From: Welwitschia mirabilis
Lineage: Eukaryota; Gnetophyta; Gnetopsida; Welwitschiales
Direction of reading: 5' to 3'
Length of the DNA stretch: 29,252 nt
Assembly (NCBI GenBank): GCA_051453625.1
Contig: JBOZIK010000001.1
Span: forward strand, 28,214,426 to 28,243,677
Both the position numbers and the translations under genes were made by a program. The notes below the pieces were generated by a model. It did not search any database and was not told the origin of the DNA. It saw nothing but the letters and a program-made list of their open reading frames with translations. Positions 10,080-19,960 of the stretch are shown here, one piece after another; position 1 is the stretch's first letter; every line of letters begins with the position of its first letter.

Positions 10080-11282
10080 TGATGCGCTTTCAAATTGTAT
10101 GTATTTAATGGGGTGTTATGATCTATTTTGTAGGACATCTATATAGGTTTAGATGCAATTTCGAGGATTATGAAGAGTTGATGGATGATCACTAAAATAT
10201 GTAATTCTTGGCATGTTCAGAGGCATTTCAGGCACTTTCTAATGCTCGGTGATTTAAAGGAAGATCAATAATGCTATAGCTAATTTATCTTGAGTTGGAA
10301 CGATAAAGAGGACTATCATCACCACTGTCGTCCCCATGACAGACAAGACAATAGCACTATACAAGTCAAATGAGATGTTGATGTTGGCTGGAGCTGGAAC
10401 CAATGAAGACCTCTTTCTTAAGGGTGTCATCCCCAAGTTTATCCCCATGACATGAAGGACAACAAATTACAATGCATGTACCAGTGTCCCTTAGATCATA
10501 TAAATGACAGTGAGGATGATACCTGAAACGGTTAGTCCACTTTCACCTGTTTCATCTGTTTATTTCTCTAATTTGAATGCATTTTTAAGTGCATTTTGAG
10601 TGACGGTTTCACCTTCTTTGCTGTATAAATAAACCCCCCCATGATCCTCCTATCATCTTTAATGCACTAGAAATTCTCATAACAGAATATTGAAGGGTGG
10701 GAGATCCATCTTGTAAATTGCAAAAAGATGTTTCCTTGGTGTTGGGTTGTGCATCCTCCATTGAGGTACGACTATTTTATAACCCAAATGCTGGTTTGAT
10801 CTTAATACAAACTCTGTTTATTTTGTGTATTTATACATTTAATATCCCTTATGGTTTATGTTATTCTTAATTTGGTGACAGTCTCACTAATGATATAGAT
10901 ATTAAGGGCAACCTTTGTTATGGTGGATAATAGTAGTTTAGAAGTATTTTTCAATACACTATTTATCTTAGTTGATAGCCTAAGTTGGTCTCAGTTAGTA
11001 ACAGTCTCCCTGGCTAATTTAGGTTATACAGAGTCAATCTTCCTAACATGTCAATTCAGTAATCAGATAGGTGTTTATCTAGGTTAAGTGCATTTGCATT
11101 GTATTACATGTTTACTTTTTTGCATTGTTCTTAAGTTTAAGATACAACACTTTTTCTGAAAATCAATTCTCCTTCTTATCTCACACGCCTTTAATGGGTT
11201 TACGACATTTAGGTCACTCTCATCCATACTAGTATGTCATATTTTACAATATATATATTTGTGGTTAATAGGATTCAGTAAG
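10080..11282 (+). mobile_element. LTR-B, 3' LTR of element A, end lost in gap
   Basis: It starts TGATGCGCTTTC behind the PPT, has a TATA box at 10624-10631, and ends at a 100-N gap. Alignment with LTR-C puts the missing part at only about 32 bases, so the full LTR would be about 1,235 bp. The U5 half matches 1932-2506. U3 holds GTCATC/GTCGTCC dyads (about 10313-10345 and 10500-10525). Reverse-strand open frames here (10254-10448) are shadows, also found in LTR-C. Confidence 0.85.
10624..10631 (+). promoter_or_regulatory. TATA box of LTR-B
   Basis: TATAAATA followed by a C-run (AACCCCCCC). LTR-C has the same motif at the same LTR position. Confidence 0.65.
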
Positions 11283-11382
11283 NNNNNNNNNNNNNNNNNN
11301 NNNNNNNNNNNNNNNNNNNNNNNNNNNNNNNNNNNNNNNNNNNNNNNNNNNNNNNNNNNNNNNNNNNNNNNNNNNNNNNNNN
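11283..11382. other. Assembly gap of 100 N between two LTRs
   Basis: The round length suggests unknown size. It interrupts LTR-B near its end and resumes inside a PPT, so it may hide anything from a few dozen bases to an entire internal region. Confidence 0.8.
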
Positions 11383-11403
11383 ACAAGGCTAAGTGGGGGA
11401 CTA
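11383..11403 (+). other. Polypurine tract in front of LTR-C
   Basis: CTAAGTGGGGGACTA sits directly before the LTR-C start, as in element A. It marks LTR-C as the 3' LTR of an element whose interior lies in the gap or has been lost. Confidence 0.75.
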
Positions 11404-12654
11404 TGATGCACAACAAAATTTTATGTATTTGGTGAGATTTTATGAGATATTTTATAAGACATTTATACAGTTTTAGATGCAATTCTAAGGACTATGAAGA
11501 TTTGACGGATGATCATAGAAACATGCAATTCTTGGCATGTTTAGAGATATTTTAAGCATATTCTAATGCTTAGTGCTTTGATACAAGATCAATAATGCTA
11601 GAGATAATTTCTTAAACTAAACATAATGAGAATTATTATTGCCACTATCATCCCTACAACAGACAGGACGACAACACTATACAAGCCAAATGAGATGCTG
11701 ATATGGACTAGAACTAGAACCAATGGATCCCTCTTTTGTAAAGGAGTCATTCCTAATGTTGTCTCCATGAGATGAAAGATGAAAAATGATAATGCATTTC
11801 TAATTGTCCTAGGAGTTATCCACATCATAGTTAGGACAATAAATAAAATGGTTTGCTAACTTTCACCCATTAAGTCCATTTCCTTATCTAATTTGAGAGT
11901 GTTTTTTTTAGAGTGTTTTTTAGTGCATTTTGAGTGATAGTTACACCTTCTCTACTATATAAATAAACCCCTCCTTATATTCTTTTATCATTTTGATGCA
12001 CTATAAATTCTTGTGATAGGAGATTAAAATGTGGGAAACTCATCTTGTGTAGTCATAGAAAGACATTTCTTTGATGTTGGATTGTGCATCCTCCATTGAG
12101 ATGCAGCTGTTTTGTAATCCATATGCTAGTTTGATTTATAATACAAACTCTATTTCTTTTGTTCATTAATACTCTTAATATTTCTTATCTTTTATGTTAT
12201 TCTTGATTTAGTGATAGTCTCATTAATGATATAGGTCTTAAAAGTAACCTTTGTTAAGGTTGATGATAGTAGTTCAGAAGCATTTTTTAATACACTTTAT
12301 TTGACTTACTTAAAAGCCTAAGTTGATCTTGGTTAGTGACAATCTCCTTGTCTGATTAAGATTATACAGGGCCAATCTTCCTAACAAGTTGATTTAGTAC
12401 TTAAATAGGTGTTCATCTAGCTTAAGTCTTATTTCCAATTCCATTGCATATTTATTTTCTACATTATTCTTAAGTTTCAAATACAACATTATTTTCTAAA
12501 ATTAATTATCCTTCTTATCTTTCATGCCTTCAATAGGTTTATGATATTTGGGTTACTTCCATCTATACTAATGTGTTTCATTTTGTAATATATCTATTTG
12601 TAATTAATAGGATTGAGTAAGATGTAAAGGATTACAAAATTATACACTAAAACA
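11404..12654 (+). mobile_element. LTR-C, complete LTR of 1,251 bp
   Basis: It starts TGATGCACAACA and ends CTAAAACA, homologous end to end with LTR-B (roughly 80% identity by eye in sampled U5 stretches). The TATA box is at 11956-11965. It is preceded by a PPT like a 3' LTR, yet followed by gag sequence like a 5' LTR. No primer-binding site is visible after 12654, where ATGATCATTCTACT replaces the expected TGGCGCC-like sequence. So either a deletion removed the primer site, or LTR-C and the gag behind it come from different copies. Confidence 0.85.
11956..11965 (+). promoter_or_regulatory. TATA box of LTR-C
   Basis: TATATAAATA followed by AACCCCTCC, equivalent to the box in LTR-B. Confidence 0.65.
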
Positions 12655-12799
12655 ATGATCATTCTACTTTTTACATTTCTAAAAGTAATTTATCTATTTC
12701 TAAAAGTAATTTTTTAAATAATATTCCTTTTCAAATCCTACCTTTTAAACGTCTCTTCCTTATAAACCTCCAAAAATCTCTATCTCTGCTTTTACTCTA

Positions 12800-13780
12800 A
12801 CTTCTACCTTAACTATCAAGGAATTAATAACTCTAAAAAAAATAGAGAGATTTAAAACCCCTTTGACCTATGTAATGGAGATGATGTAAAACTTAAAAAC
12901 TTAAGAGCCTATTCTACCTTCTCTATAGAACATGAAGAAAATCCTTTTCAACCTAACTAAAATAGAGCAACTCATTCTTAGTTCAGGAAATGGAAAAAAG
13001 AAGGTAACTAATAGGACTTACATGATTATTTTTTCTTTTACCTTTAGAGATAAGGCTAAAAATTAGTTAAAAATATTTCATATAAAAATCCTTAACCCTT
13101 AGAGCCAATTTCAAAATGCCTTCATAAAAATATTCATGAGTGAAGAAATCATGAGAAAAAGAAAAAACAAAATCACCAACTTCACACAACAACTTCATGA
13201 AGATTATGTTACAACTTATGAGAGATTTTTAATTGCTATCTCATCTAATCTTGTAGATGAATCTTTAAGAGTAAAATGTGTTAAATACTTTTATAGTGGA
13301 TTGAATAGCCAAATCAAGCAATTAATAGATTTCACATGTGAGAGAAATTTACTTAACTTAACTTTGGATGATGCTTAAAAACTTTTAAAAGGATTGATAT
13401 AAATTAGTTAAACATGGGCTAAACCAATTATTAAATAAAACATAATTATAGGATAAATATTATAAGATATTAAGTAAGTATAATATGAAAAAACCTAGTC
13501 CTAAAAACCTAGTTTAAGATATTACTAGCATATTATAGGCTTACATCAAAGGCCTTGGCTGATATAAAAATGTTAAATTAACAACCTTAACCATTCATAC
13601 ATTACTTTCTTTGTGGAATATGTAAAGACAACTTCCATTACACCAAATATTATTCTACCTTATCAGCATATAGAGAAATGATTTATGAAGAAGCCTATGC
13701 ATTGAATCATAGACATAATATGTTTAGAAATAATTAAAAATTTTATCCATGAAATATGAGATCACAATGGGTCTTCAAAT
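12800..13780 (+). pseudogene. gag relic of element E with degenerate zinc knuckle
   Basis: Same gag family as in A and X. The capsid block reads FDLCNGDDVKLKNLRAYST (near 12860-12920). The open piece 13136-13378 covers MSEEIMRKRKNKITNFTQQ, then CVKYFYSGLNSQIKQLIDF and LLNLTLDDA, closely matching the helices of A at 3671-3850. At 13612-13653 the CCHC zinc knuckle reads C-G-I-C-K-D-N-F-H-Y-T-K-Y-Y: three ligands are intact and the last Cys is Tyr. REMIYEEAYALN follows, as KEKVYEEVCSFN does in A. Stops cut the frame before 13136, at 13376-13378 and often after. Just behind LTR-C, ATTTCTAAAAGTAATTT is duplicated in tandem. Confidence 0.75.
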
Positions 13781-14439
13781 CCTCTTTTAATAACATATAT
13801 AGAAGAAACAACTTCTAGCCAAATAACTTTCAATATAATAACAATTAACCTCATAACATTTTGTTTAAATCTCTTAGAAAGTCAATAGAAGGGATAAATA
13901 AGATACAAGAAAATACCAAAAGAAATTTAAATAATCAAAATAAGAATATAAAAATTTTGATTAAGTCCTTTAACAAACTATGTTAGGGAACCGAAGACCT
14001 CAAGGCTTACTTGCAATCCAAATAATTCATAATTGAAATGATATTAAAAAGGATTGGAAAATAGTAATAAGAAGTGGATATGATATAACTCTTAATGAAG
14101 CAACCCCTTCTTCTTACAAGTAAAAGCATTAAACCCATGATGATGACATAGAAATTCTTAGTAAACCTAGCTTTTCCTTTACTCCTTAAAAAACTCCAAT
14201 CATAACAGAACCAATAAAACAATGAAAAATAAACCCATAACTCTTTGGTTATAAAGATTAAAGATTAATCCTACTTATAATAATTATCTAAGGCAACTAT
14301 GTAAGATATGAGCATTAACCTTCCTTTCTAAAAACTATTATAAGAGAATCATAGATACAACAAAACTTATAAGAACTTAGTTAAGAGAAAATAGAAAATA
14401 GTTATTTCAAGTAAGGTATTTATTACTTAGTTTCTTTCT

Positions 14440-14906
14440 AACTTATTAGCACAAAAATGTCCAAAATTTAATAATCAAGGGTTACTACAATTAGCTTTAT
14501 CTTAGAAGAAAGTAAAAATATGAAGAAAGCATTAATAAAAATAGGAGCTAGTATCAAAATTATATCATTTCACATTTGCAAAACATTTGTATTGGAAAAT
14601 AGAATTTAATAAATAAAAATTATGTTGGAACTAGCTAATGCAACTCTTAAAAAATAGATTAAACTTATTAAGAATCTAATTATACAAATTGAAGAAGCTT
14701 TTTACCTTATAGATGTGGTTATTATTGATGTAAAACACAATGGAGAATGCCCTTTACTCTTAGAAAGAGCCCTTTGTGCAACTTCTTACTATATTATTAA
14801 CACATGAACTAGAACAATGGAATGTCATGTAAGAAATAAAACATTAATTATTAGAGCCTTTAATGTAGCTAAAAAACATATAGAAGAAGATTCATATCTT
14901 GAGCAA
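14440..14906 (+). pseudogene. Retropepsin-like protease relic of element E
   Basis: It matches the A and D proteases: lead-in CPKFNNQG (about 14459), then KALIKIGASIKIISFHICK, LANATLKK, LIIQIEEAFYLIDVVIIDV and LLLERALCATSYYIINT, ending MECHVRNKTLIIRAFNVAKK. The catalytic Asp of the D-I-G-T/A-S loop is read as Lys (codon 14538-14540), and LLGR is read as LLER. Several stops are present. Sequence between gag and protease (13781-14440) is a decayed linker with no recognised domain. The protease similarity ends just before the LINE begins at about 14908. Confidence 0.75.
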
Positions 14907-14907
14907 A

Positions 14908-16330
14908 AAGTGATATCCTTCATGATTATTTCCCAAGAAAAAGGAGCCTTAGGTAAGGTGATCCTTTATCCCCTTATCTCTCCTCTCTTATTATGGAATA
15001 CTTATCTAGGAGTCTTAAGAAGTTGGCTGAGAATCCCCATTTTCACTTCCATCCTAAATGTAATAGGCTTTAAATTACTCATTTGAGTTATGCTGATGAT
15101 TTTTTTGTTTTTTACAAAAGAGATCACAGTTTAATCAACTCTATGAAATAAGCTTTATACCATTTTACGAATGTATTTGCTCTTGAGGAAAATCGTTCTA
15201 AGAGTTATGCTTTCTTTAGAGGGTTATCCCAATGGAAAAAAGATAGATTCCTCCATATGCTAGGATTCTTAGAAGGTATCCTTTTGGTTAAATACCTTAG
15301 AGTGCCTTTCAACTTGAAAAACTTTTTATTATAAACTATCTACCTTATTCTTAGGGTAACTGAGAAAATTAGATCATGAACTACAAAGTTCTTATCATAT
15401 GCCGGCAGACTTGTTTTAGTTAAAGTTGTACTTAGTCTTTATCCTTCTTCTAGTGTAGGGTTTTCCTCCTTTCAAACAAGATCCTTCATGAGATTAATTC
15501 TCTTTGCAAAAAGTTTCTTTGAACAGGGAATTCATATCATTCCAAAAAAGCCCTTATTGCATGGTAAATTTTGGTGAAACCAAAGAAAGTAGAGGTCTTG
15601 GGTTTAACACACTCCATCCTGATGAATAAAGCCTTGTTGTATATCCAATTCTAGGATCTAGCACTTATGAAGGATACTCTATGGGTTAAATGATGCAAAG
15701 AGTATTATTTCAAGGGAGTAAATGTTTGGCAATACCAAATAAAATATAAGACTTCATGGATTATTAAAAAAACTTTAAAAATCAGATACCATTTAGGAGG
15801 CTATGTGCAAGTCACTATTAATTCACTAGTTTGGAAAGTAGATGGCATTCCTTTCTCCACTTCCTTAGTTTATCATCATTTATGAGGTCAATAACATAAG
15901 GTATATTGATTTTCTATGGTCTAGAATCAATTTTCTATTCTAAAATACTCTTTTATCTCATAGTTAGCCTATAATAATAGACTATTTACCAAAGATAGAA
16001 TAATTAAGATAGGAATCCAAACTAACCCTATCTATTCTTTATATGTTTTGGCTAAAGAATCAAGAAACCATATACTCTTTGAATTCCCTCCACGTACTCT
16101 CCTCTAGTCTGTAATGAACCTTATTCACCTTCATCCCCCTGCAGACTCCTAGAATGATTTTCTCAGCTAGATTAAACAAAGATTTAGGTTAAAGTCCTCT
16201 CAATATAGCATCACTAAATTCCTTTTCTCTTCTTGTATTTAACACATTTGGAAAGACGAAATGCTAAGATCTTCAAGAATAAATATTTTGAAGTCCTAAA
16301 AATCATTAAAGAAATTAAGTTGTAATTTTT
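14908..16330 (+). pseudogene. LINE ORF2 relic: RT C-terminal half and zf-RVT domain
   Basis: The catalytic Y-A-D-D motif is intact at 15089-15100, in the frame THLSYADD that continues to about 15500 with only a few stops. Blocks are NRSKSYAFFRGLSQWKKDRF, LHMLGFLEGI, TEKIRS, TKFLSYAGRLVLVKVVLS and FFEQG, in standard plant LINE order. After frame changes, NPIYSLYVLAKESRNHILFEF (about 16021-16086, quoted in part) is the zf-RVT zinc-binding region with its expected Cys residues now Tyr and Phe, while the His is kept. The conserved Trp-rich tail IKQRFRL and HIWKDEM follows. In life this would be the endonuclease/RT protein copying LINE RNA at a nick, but here it has no N-terminus. Confidence 0.8.
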
Positions 16331-16629
16331 AATCAAACTGTCATCTATCCAAAAGCTAAAAGACTCTCAAAAATTATCACTCTTTGTGTCATATTATTGG
16401 CATCTCCCCTTAATTCTTATGAATAAGTCTAAATGTTTAAAATCAATGGTTTGCAATCCTATGAAAAAGATAAGAGTTTCTATCATTTAACAGTAGTCTG
16501 AATTATCTTGTAGTTCACACTATGTTTCTAATGTTTTTGAAACTTTAGCAATTAGTGTTCTTAGGTTAAATCTCAGTGGGATTTTTAATTCTTCAAGTTT
16601 TAAACCATTTTCCCATTTTTCTTAGATGA

Positions 16630-16960
16630 TTCTTCATGGCGGTGCCTATGCTGACATTAATAGCAGAAGCCTCTATTTTAGGCTTGCTGGGTATGAAGTA
16701 ATAGACCCAAAACTAGCACAACACCTTCTTACTTTAATTCTTTTGGCAGCATTAGTTTTAGGTGTTTAGTGTCTTGAAGTTTACCATTGGATCTTAATCT
16801 CCAATATTCTTGTGAATCCCCTTCTCCTCAATTACATCCATAGAGTACCTACCTAAACAATATAGATTGCACTTTTAGAAGAAAGTTAAGATATTTTTAG
16901 ATTAGCTGATGGGATGTTATATAATCAATGAAGGTTGAGAAGTGCATTGAGCATTCTATT
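16630..16960 (+). pseudogene. Possible RNase H relic at the LINE 3' end
   Basis: Plant L1-like ORF2 proteins can end in an RNase H domain. Here one frame gives HGGAYADINSRSLYFRLAGYE, later LILLAALVLGV, LEVYHWILISNILVN and LADGMLYN, loosely in the order expected for such a domain. Catalytic residues cannot be assigned, and the frame is interrupted, so this is a weak inference from position and pattern. The rest of the LINE 3' part (16961-17602) shows nothing I recognise apart from the A-tail. Confidence 0.3.
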
Positions 16961-17602
16961 CTCATTTTCCTTGCTTCTTTTTTTTATCCACAGGGATCCT
17001 CTCTTTTCAAGACAACAAGGAAAAGTTAACTACTATGTCTGAAGCATTAGGAATTTCTATGAATCTAGTCAGATTAGCAGAAGGGAATTTGTGCAGCTTG
17101 TCCCAGGATTACACTTTTTAGATCTTATGATCAGCCTATACTCTTCCAAAAATTCCAAAAATTTCTAGCTTTTAGATTTATTTCATGCTATTAAATGCAT
17201 ATCCTGGGCATAAACTATGGGAATGACCCAGAATCCTCCCCAGAACCAGTGCAATGACTTTCTTGTAATTCATTAGATGGTTAGCTCTCTAGTTGTTGAG
17301 GACGAGTAGTGTTACTTGTTTTCCTCACTTCCTACATTTTCCCAATGCTTCTGGTTCATCACAAAGAGGTTTCTATGCAGCTTAGATCTCAAATCTAAAT
17401 AAGTTTTGAAAATTGACTTTATCTTCTTATGTTAGTTGAGGGGAGTTTACGTTGAAACCCTTGTCCTTGTTTGTTTAGATTGGAAGATCAGCCTTGGTTA
17501 ATCTACTAAAATTAGCTTATAGATTTTAATTCCTCTATAATTTCTAAGAGTTTTACTTTTACTATTCCAATAATGAAAATTTCTTAAATTTCATTAAAAA
17601 AA

Positions 17603-18860
17603 CATTATGCTTTAGAAGAAAGGCTATTTACTTTATAAAAATCAACCTTATTTGATGAACTTAAAAAATGTAAAGAAATCCTAGGAATCCTTAATTCCTC
17701 TAATTTCAACAACAAAGTAATGATGAAAATAATAGTGAGAAGAATAAAAATAATAAAGAATCAAAGGAGGATTAGATAAACCTAATAAAGGATAAACTTA
17801 TTCCTTTTAATGCAACAATCTAATTGTAAGAGTCTACTCATGTTTCTCTATCCCTTTTAATTATACTTCCATTTAATATCTAAAGTAAAATCCTTTCCTC
17901 TCCTACTAAGTTTAGTTCACTTTATGCAATTAATGAAAATTCTTATTAAAAGTATGACTTGGGATATCTTGGAATTCTAAATTTGGATAAACCTTATCTT
18001 CTTAAAGCTAATCCATGCTTAGATTTAAATCCTAGAAAACTTCTTAACTATGTTAAACCAATTCTAATTAGTTTTCTTAATACATTCCTTAAAATTCTTG
18101 GATTTATAATAGCAACATTGATATTTTTCATTTCCAATATTAATCTTTAAATAACATCTATCTTTCAAATTCTTTATATCATAACTTTAATAAGAGATTA
18201 TTTTTCCTTGAAATATATGAATTATTTATCTCTTATATTACAAATGAATTTTATGAATTCAAATTATTGTTTAGTCATGTTATTTATCATCAACTAATTT
18301 CTCTAAAAAATTCATGTAGCAATTGGTTTTCAAATGGTTTTGTCCTTATTTTTCAAAAAATGTATGATGCAATAACTATGTTAGATTATCTATCTTTTTG
18401 GCATAGGGATAAATTCAAAGTTAAGGAACTACATTCTACTTGTAATAATTGATTTAGTGTACCTTCTTTTCTTAAAGATATGTTCACCACTTACCCTTAT
18501 GTAAATGAAATTATTCAAATAATTGCTCTTTTCTTAAATATTTTAACTTGATTTTGCTTCAATTTTTCATTATGTAGTATGTTTAAGAATTTTAGACTTT
18601 TGCAAAGTATGTATAATCAATTAGATTTTAGTTCATTAAAACGCATCAAAACACCTATAAACTATTATTCTAGAATAGGAAAATATGCTTAATTAAGTTA
18701 TTCATATTATATGCTTTATGTTTTCATCAACTTCATTTCTTAGGATTAAAAGTTATTAGTAATTTGATAATGTAAACGTGTCCTTTCATATTTTTGGAGA
18801 AAGAGAGAAAATGAAAAAAGAAATAAGAAATAAAAAAGAAAAATAGAATATCTAATTTAT
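17603..18860 (+). other. Unrecognised decayed stretch between LINE and 3' non-coding region
   Basis: It holds short open pieces. One reads DELKKCKEILGILNSSNFNN near 17655-17715. A second, 17959-18150, reads MGYLGILNLDKPYLLKANPC and ends in a hydrophobic segment. A third, 18267-18452, reads SLKNSCSNWFSNGFVLIF and later FWHRDKFKVKELHSTC. I do not recognise any of them. The position after the pol region matches where Athila elements can have a third ORF (envelope-like), and the hydrophobic end of the 17959 piece would fit, but AT-rich sequence gives hydrophobic frames by chance. It could also be flanking DNA or another element. Confidence 0.35.
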
Positions 18861-19945
18861 ATTATGAAGTCACTTTTGATAATCACTTCTAATCTATCTT
18901 GGGGATTACTACATCGAGGTAAAGTTGCTTAATGACCTATGCCTTATCTAATAGGCTTTATTGTTTGTGATAAAAACAAAGTTAGTGATTCAAAAATGAG
19001 CACTCCCTAAAGGAAGGAATTGAAGGTAAAAAAAGGTACATCTCGAAGTGTTGTATGATTATCACATTATTAAGTATTATTAATTTGCATTCATTCTTTT
19101 TAAGTTGATGCTTTATACTATAGCTATAATATATCAATTTCAATTAGTACATTATCATTTTCATCCATGCTATTCAAATAAAAATATGATATTTAACTAA
19201 TCTAGGAATATACATCTTTAATTAAGAATGAGATACTAAGTGACCAACTTCAAGTAGGATACATTCTAATGAAATGTGTTTTTTCCTATTCATTAAGCTA
19301 GATAATATCAAAGTTATTAATCATAATTTTTCTATTTATAATAAAACTAAAGAATTAGAGAAATAAATTTAATATTTTAAAAAATATTTGCATTTCTTTT
19401 TCTTTCAAATAAAGTATTGGGTTTTAAAAGATCAGGTTTAAGGATCTAAGTAGTTTAATGTTTTTTTTCCATGATGCTTTAGCTTACTATCATTCCCTTT
19501 CTTATTTTATGTTTGTGTCTTTCCTTCTTAGCTTTCACTTTTCTTTAAATACCTTAATACCTTCAGCTTTTTCTTTCTAATTATTACAAGTACATTTGCT
19601 TAAAAATTTGGGATGAATTTATCTACTTCATGGGGATGGTATCTTTGGAATCCTTAAAAAAGTGGCTTTAACTAAAAGGAATTTTTTTAATGAAAATATG
19701 TTTTTCATAGATGTGAAATAATAAACCTTGAATCTATTACATATCTTCCTCTTGATGTGAAAGTGGTGTATCTTTTTAATATACATTAGATATTTAATAC
19801 TATTAGATCTTTTATGCTTAATAATATACATTATATATTTAATACTATTAGATCTTTTATGCTTGAGTGTTATACTTCATCCTTTTTTTTTTAATTTGGC
19901 TTATTTCTATCCTATTCTACTTTTTTCATAAGGGACTAACAAACA
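18861..19945 (+). other. 3' non-coding region of element E
   Basis: It contains TACATCGAGGTAAAGTT near 18911, matching TACATCAAGGTAAAGTT in element A, and ends with GGGACTAACAAAC before the PPT, as in A. No supported gene. A direct repeat lies at 19778-19864. Confidence 0.5.
19778..19864. repeat. 42-bp direct repeat, two copies
   Basis: Copies at 19778-19819 and 19823-19864, starting AATATACATTA and ending AGATCTTTTATGCTT, differ at one base (G/T) and are separated by three bases. It is a recent local duplication compared with the age of the element. Confidence 0.9.
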
Positions 19946-19960
19946 TTTAGTTGGGGGATA
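19946..19960 (+). other. Polypurine tract in front of LTR-F
   Basis: TTTAGTTGGGGGATA precedes the LTR start TGTTGTGAG, at the same spacing as the other PPTs of this family. Confidence 0.75.

Larger units (their letters stand above)
1932..11282 (+). mobile_element. Element A, nearly complete dead Athila-like Ty3/gypsy retrotransposon
   Basis: The parts in order on the plus strand are: right half of the 5' LTR (1932-2506), primer site (2510-2527), leader, gag (about 2993-4140), protease (about 4690-5357), RT (about 5424-6630), RNase H (about 6631-7060), integrase (about 7190-8345), 3' non-coding region, PPT (10065-10079) and 3' LTR (from 10080 into a gap). The domain order PR-RT-RH-IN defines Ty3/gypsy. 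No chromodomain follows the integrase, and the RT and RH motifs are of Athila type. The internal region of about 7.6 kb is a normal length for that clade. Stops and frameshifts occur in every domain. Its left LTR half was displaced by insertion X. Confidence 0.85.
14908..17602 (+). mobile_element. 5'-truncated plant LINE fragment (L1-like)
   Basis: It begins inside the RT domain (LHDYFPRKR, then GDP, with the usual LSP block following) and carries the RT C-terminal half, the linker, a zf-RVT region and about 1 kb of further 3' sequence, ending CTTAAATTTCATTAAAAAAA at 17602, which fits a short LINE poly(A) tail. Loss of the 5' part is normal for LINE insertion by target-primed reverse transcription. 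I could not find a convincing target-site duplication: the bases before 14908 (GAAGATTCATATCTTGAGC) do not recur after the A-run. Frame breaks are fewer than in the gypsy relics, so it may be younger. Confidence 0.75.

Noticed and set aside
10254-10448. Minus-strand open frame in LTR-B, with a similar one at 11598-11828 in LTR-C
   Set aside because: The similarity of the two frames only reflects that both are the same LTR U3. It lies opposite the transcribed strand and has no family motif.
14880-17630. Direct repeat AGAAGAA near 14883 and 17614 as a LINE target-site duplication
   Set aside because: The match is only about 7 bases, does not abut the LINE ends, and is low complexity.
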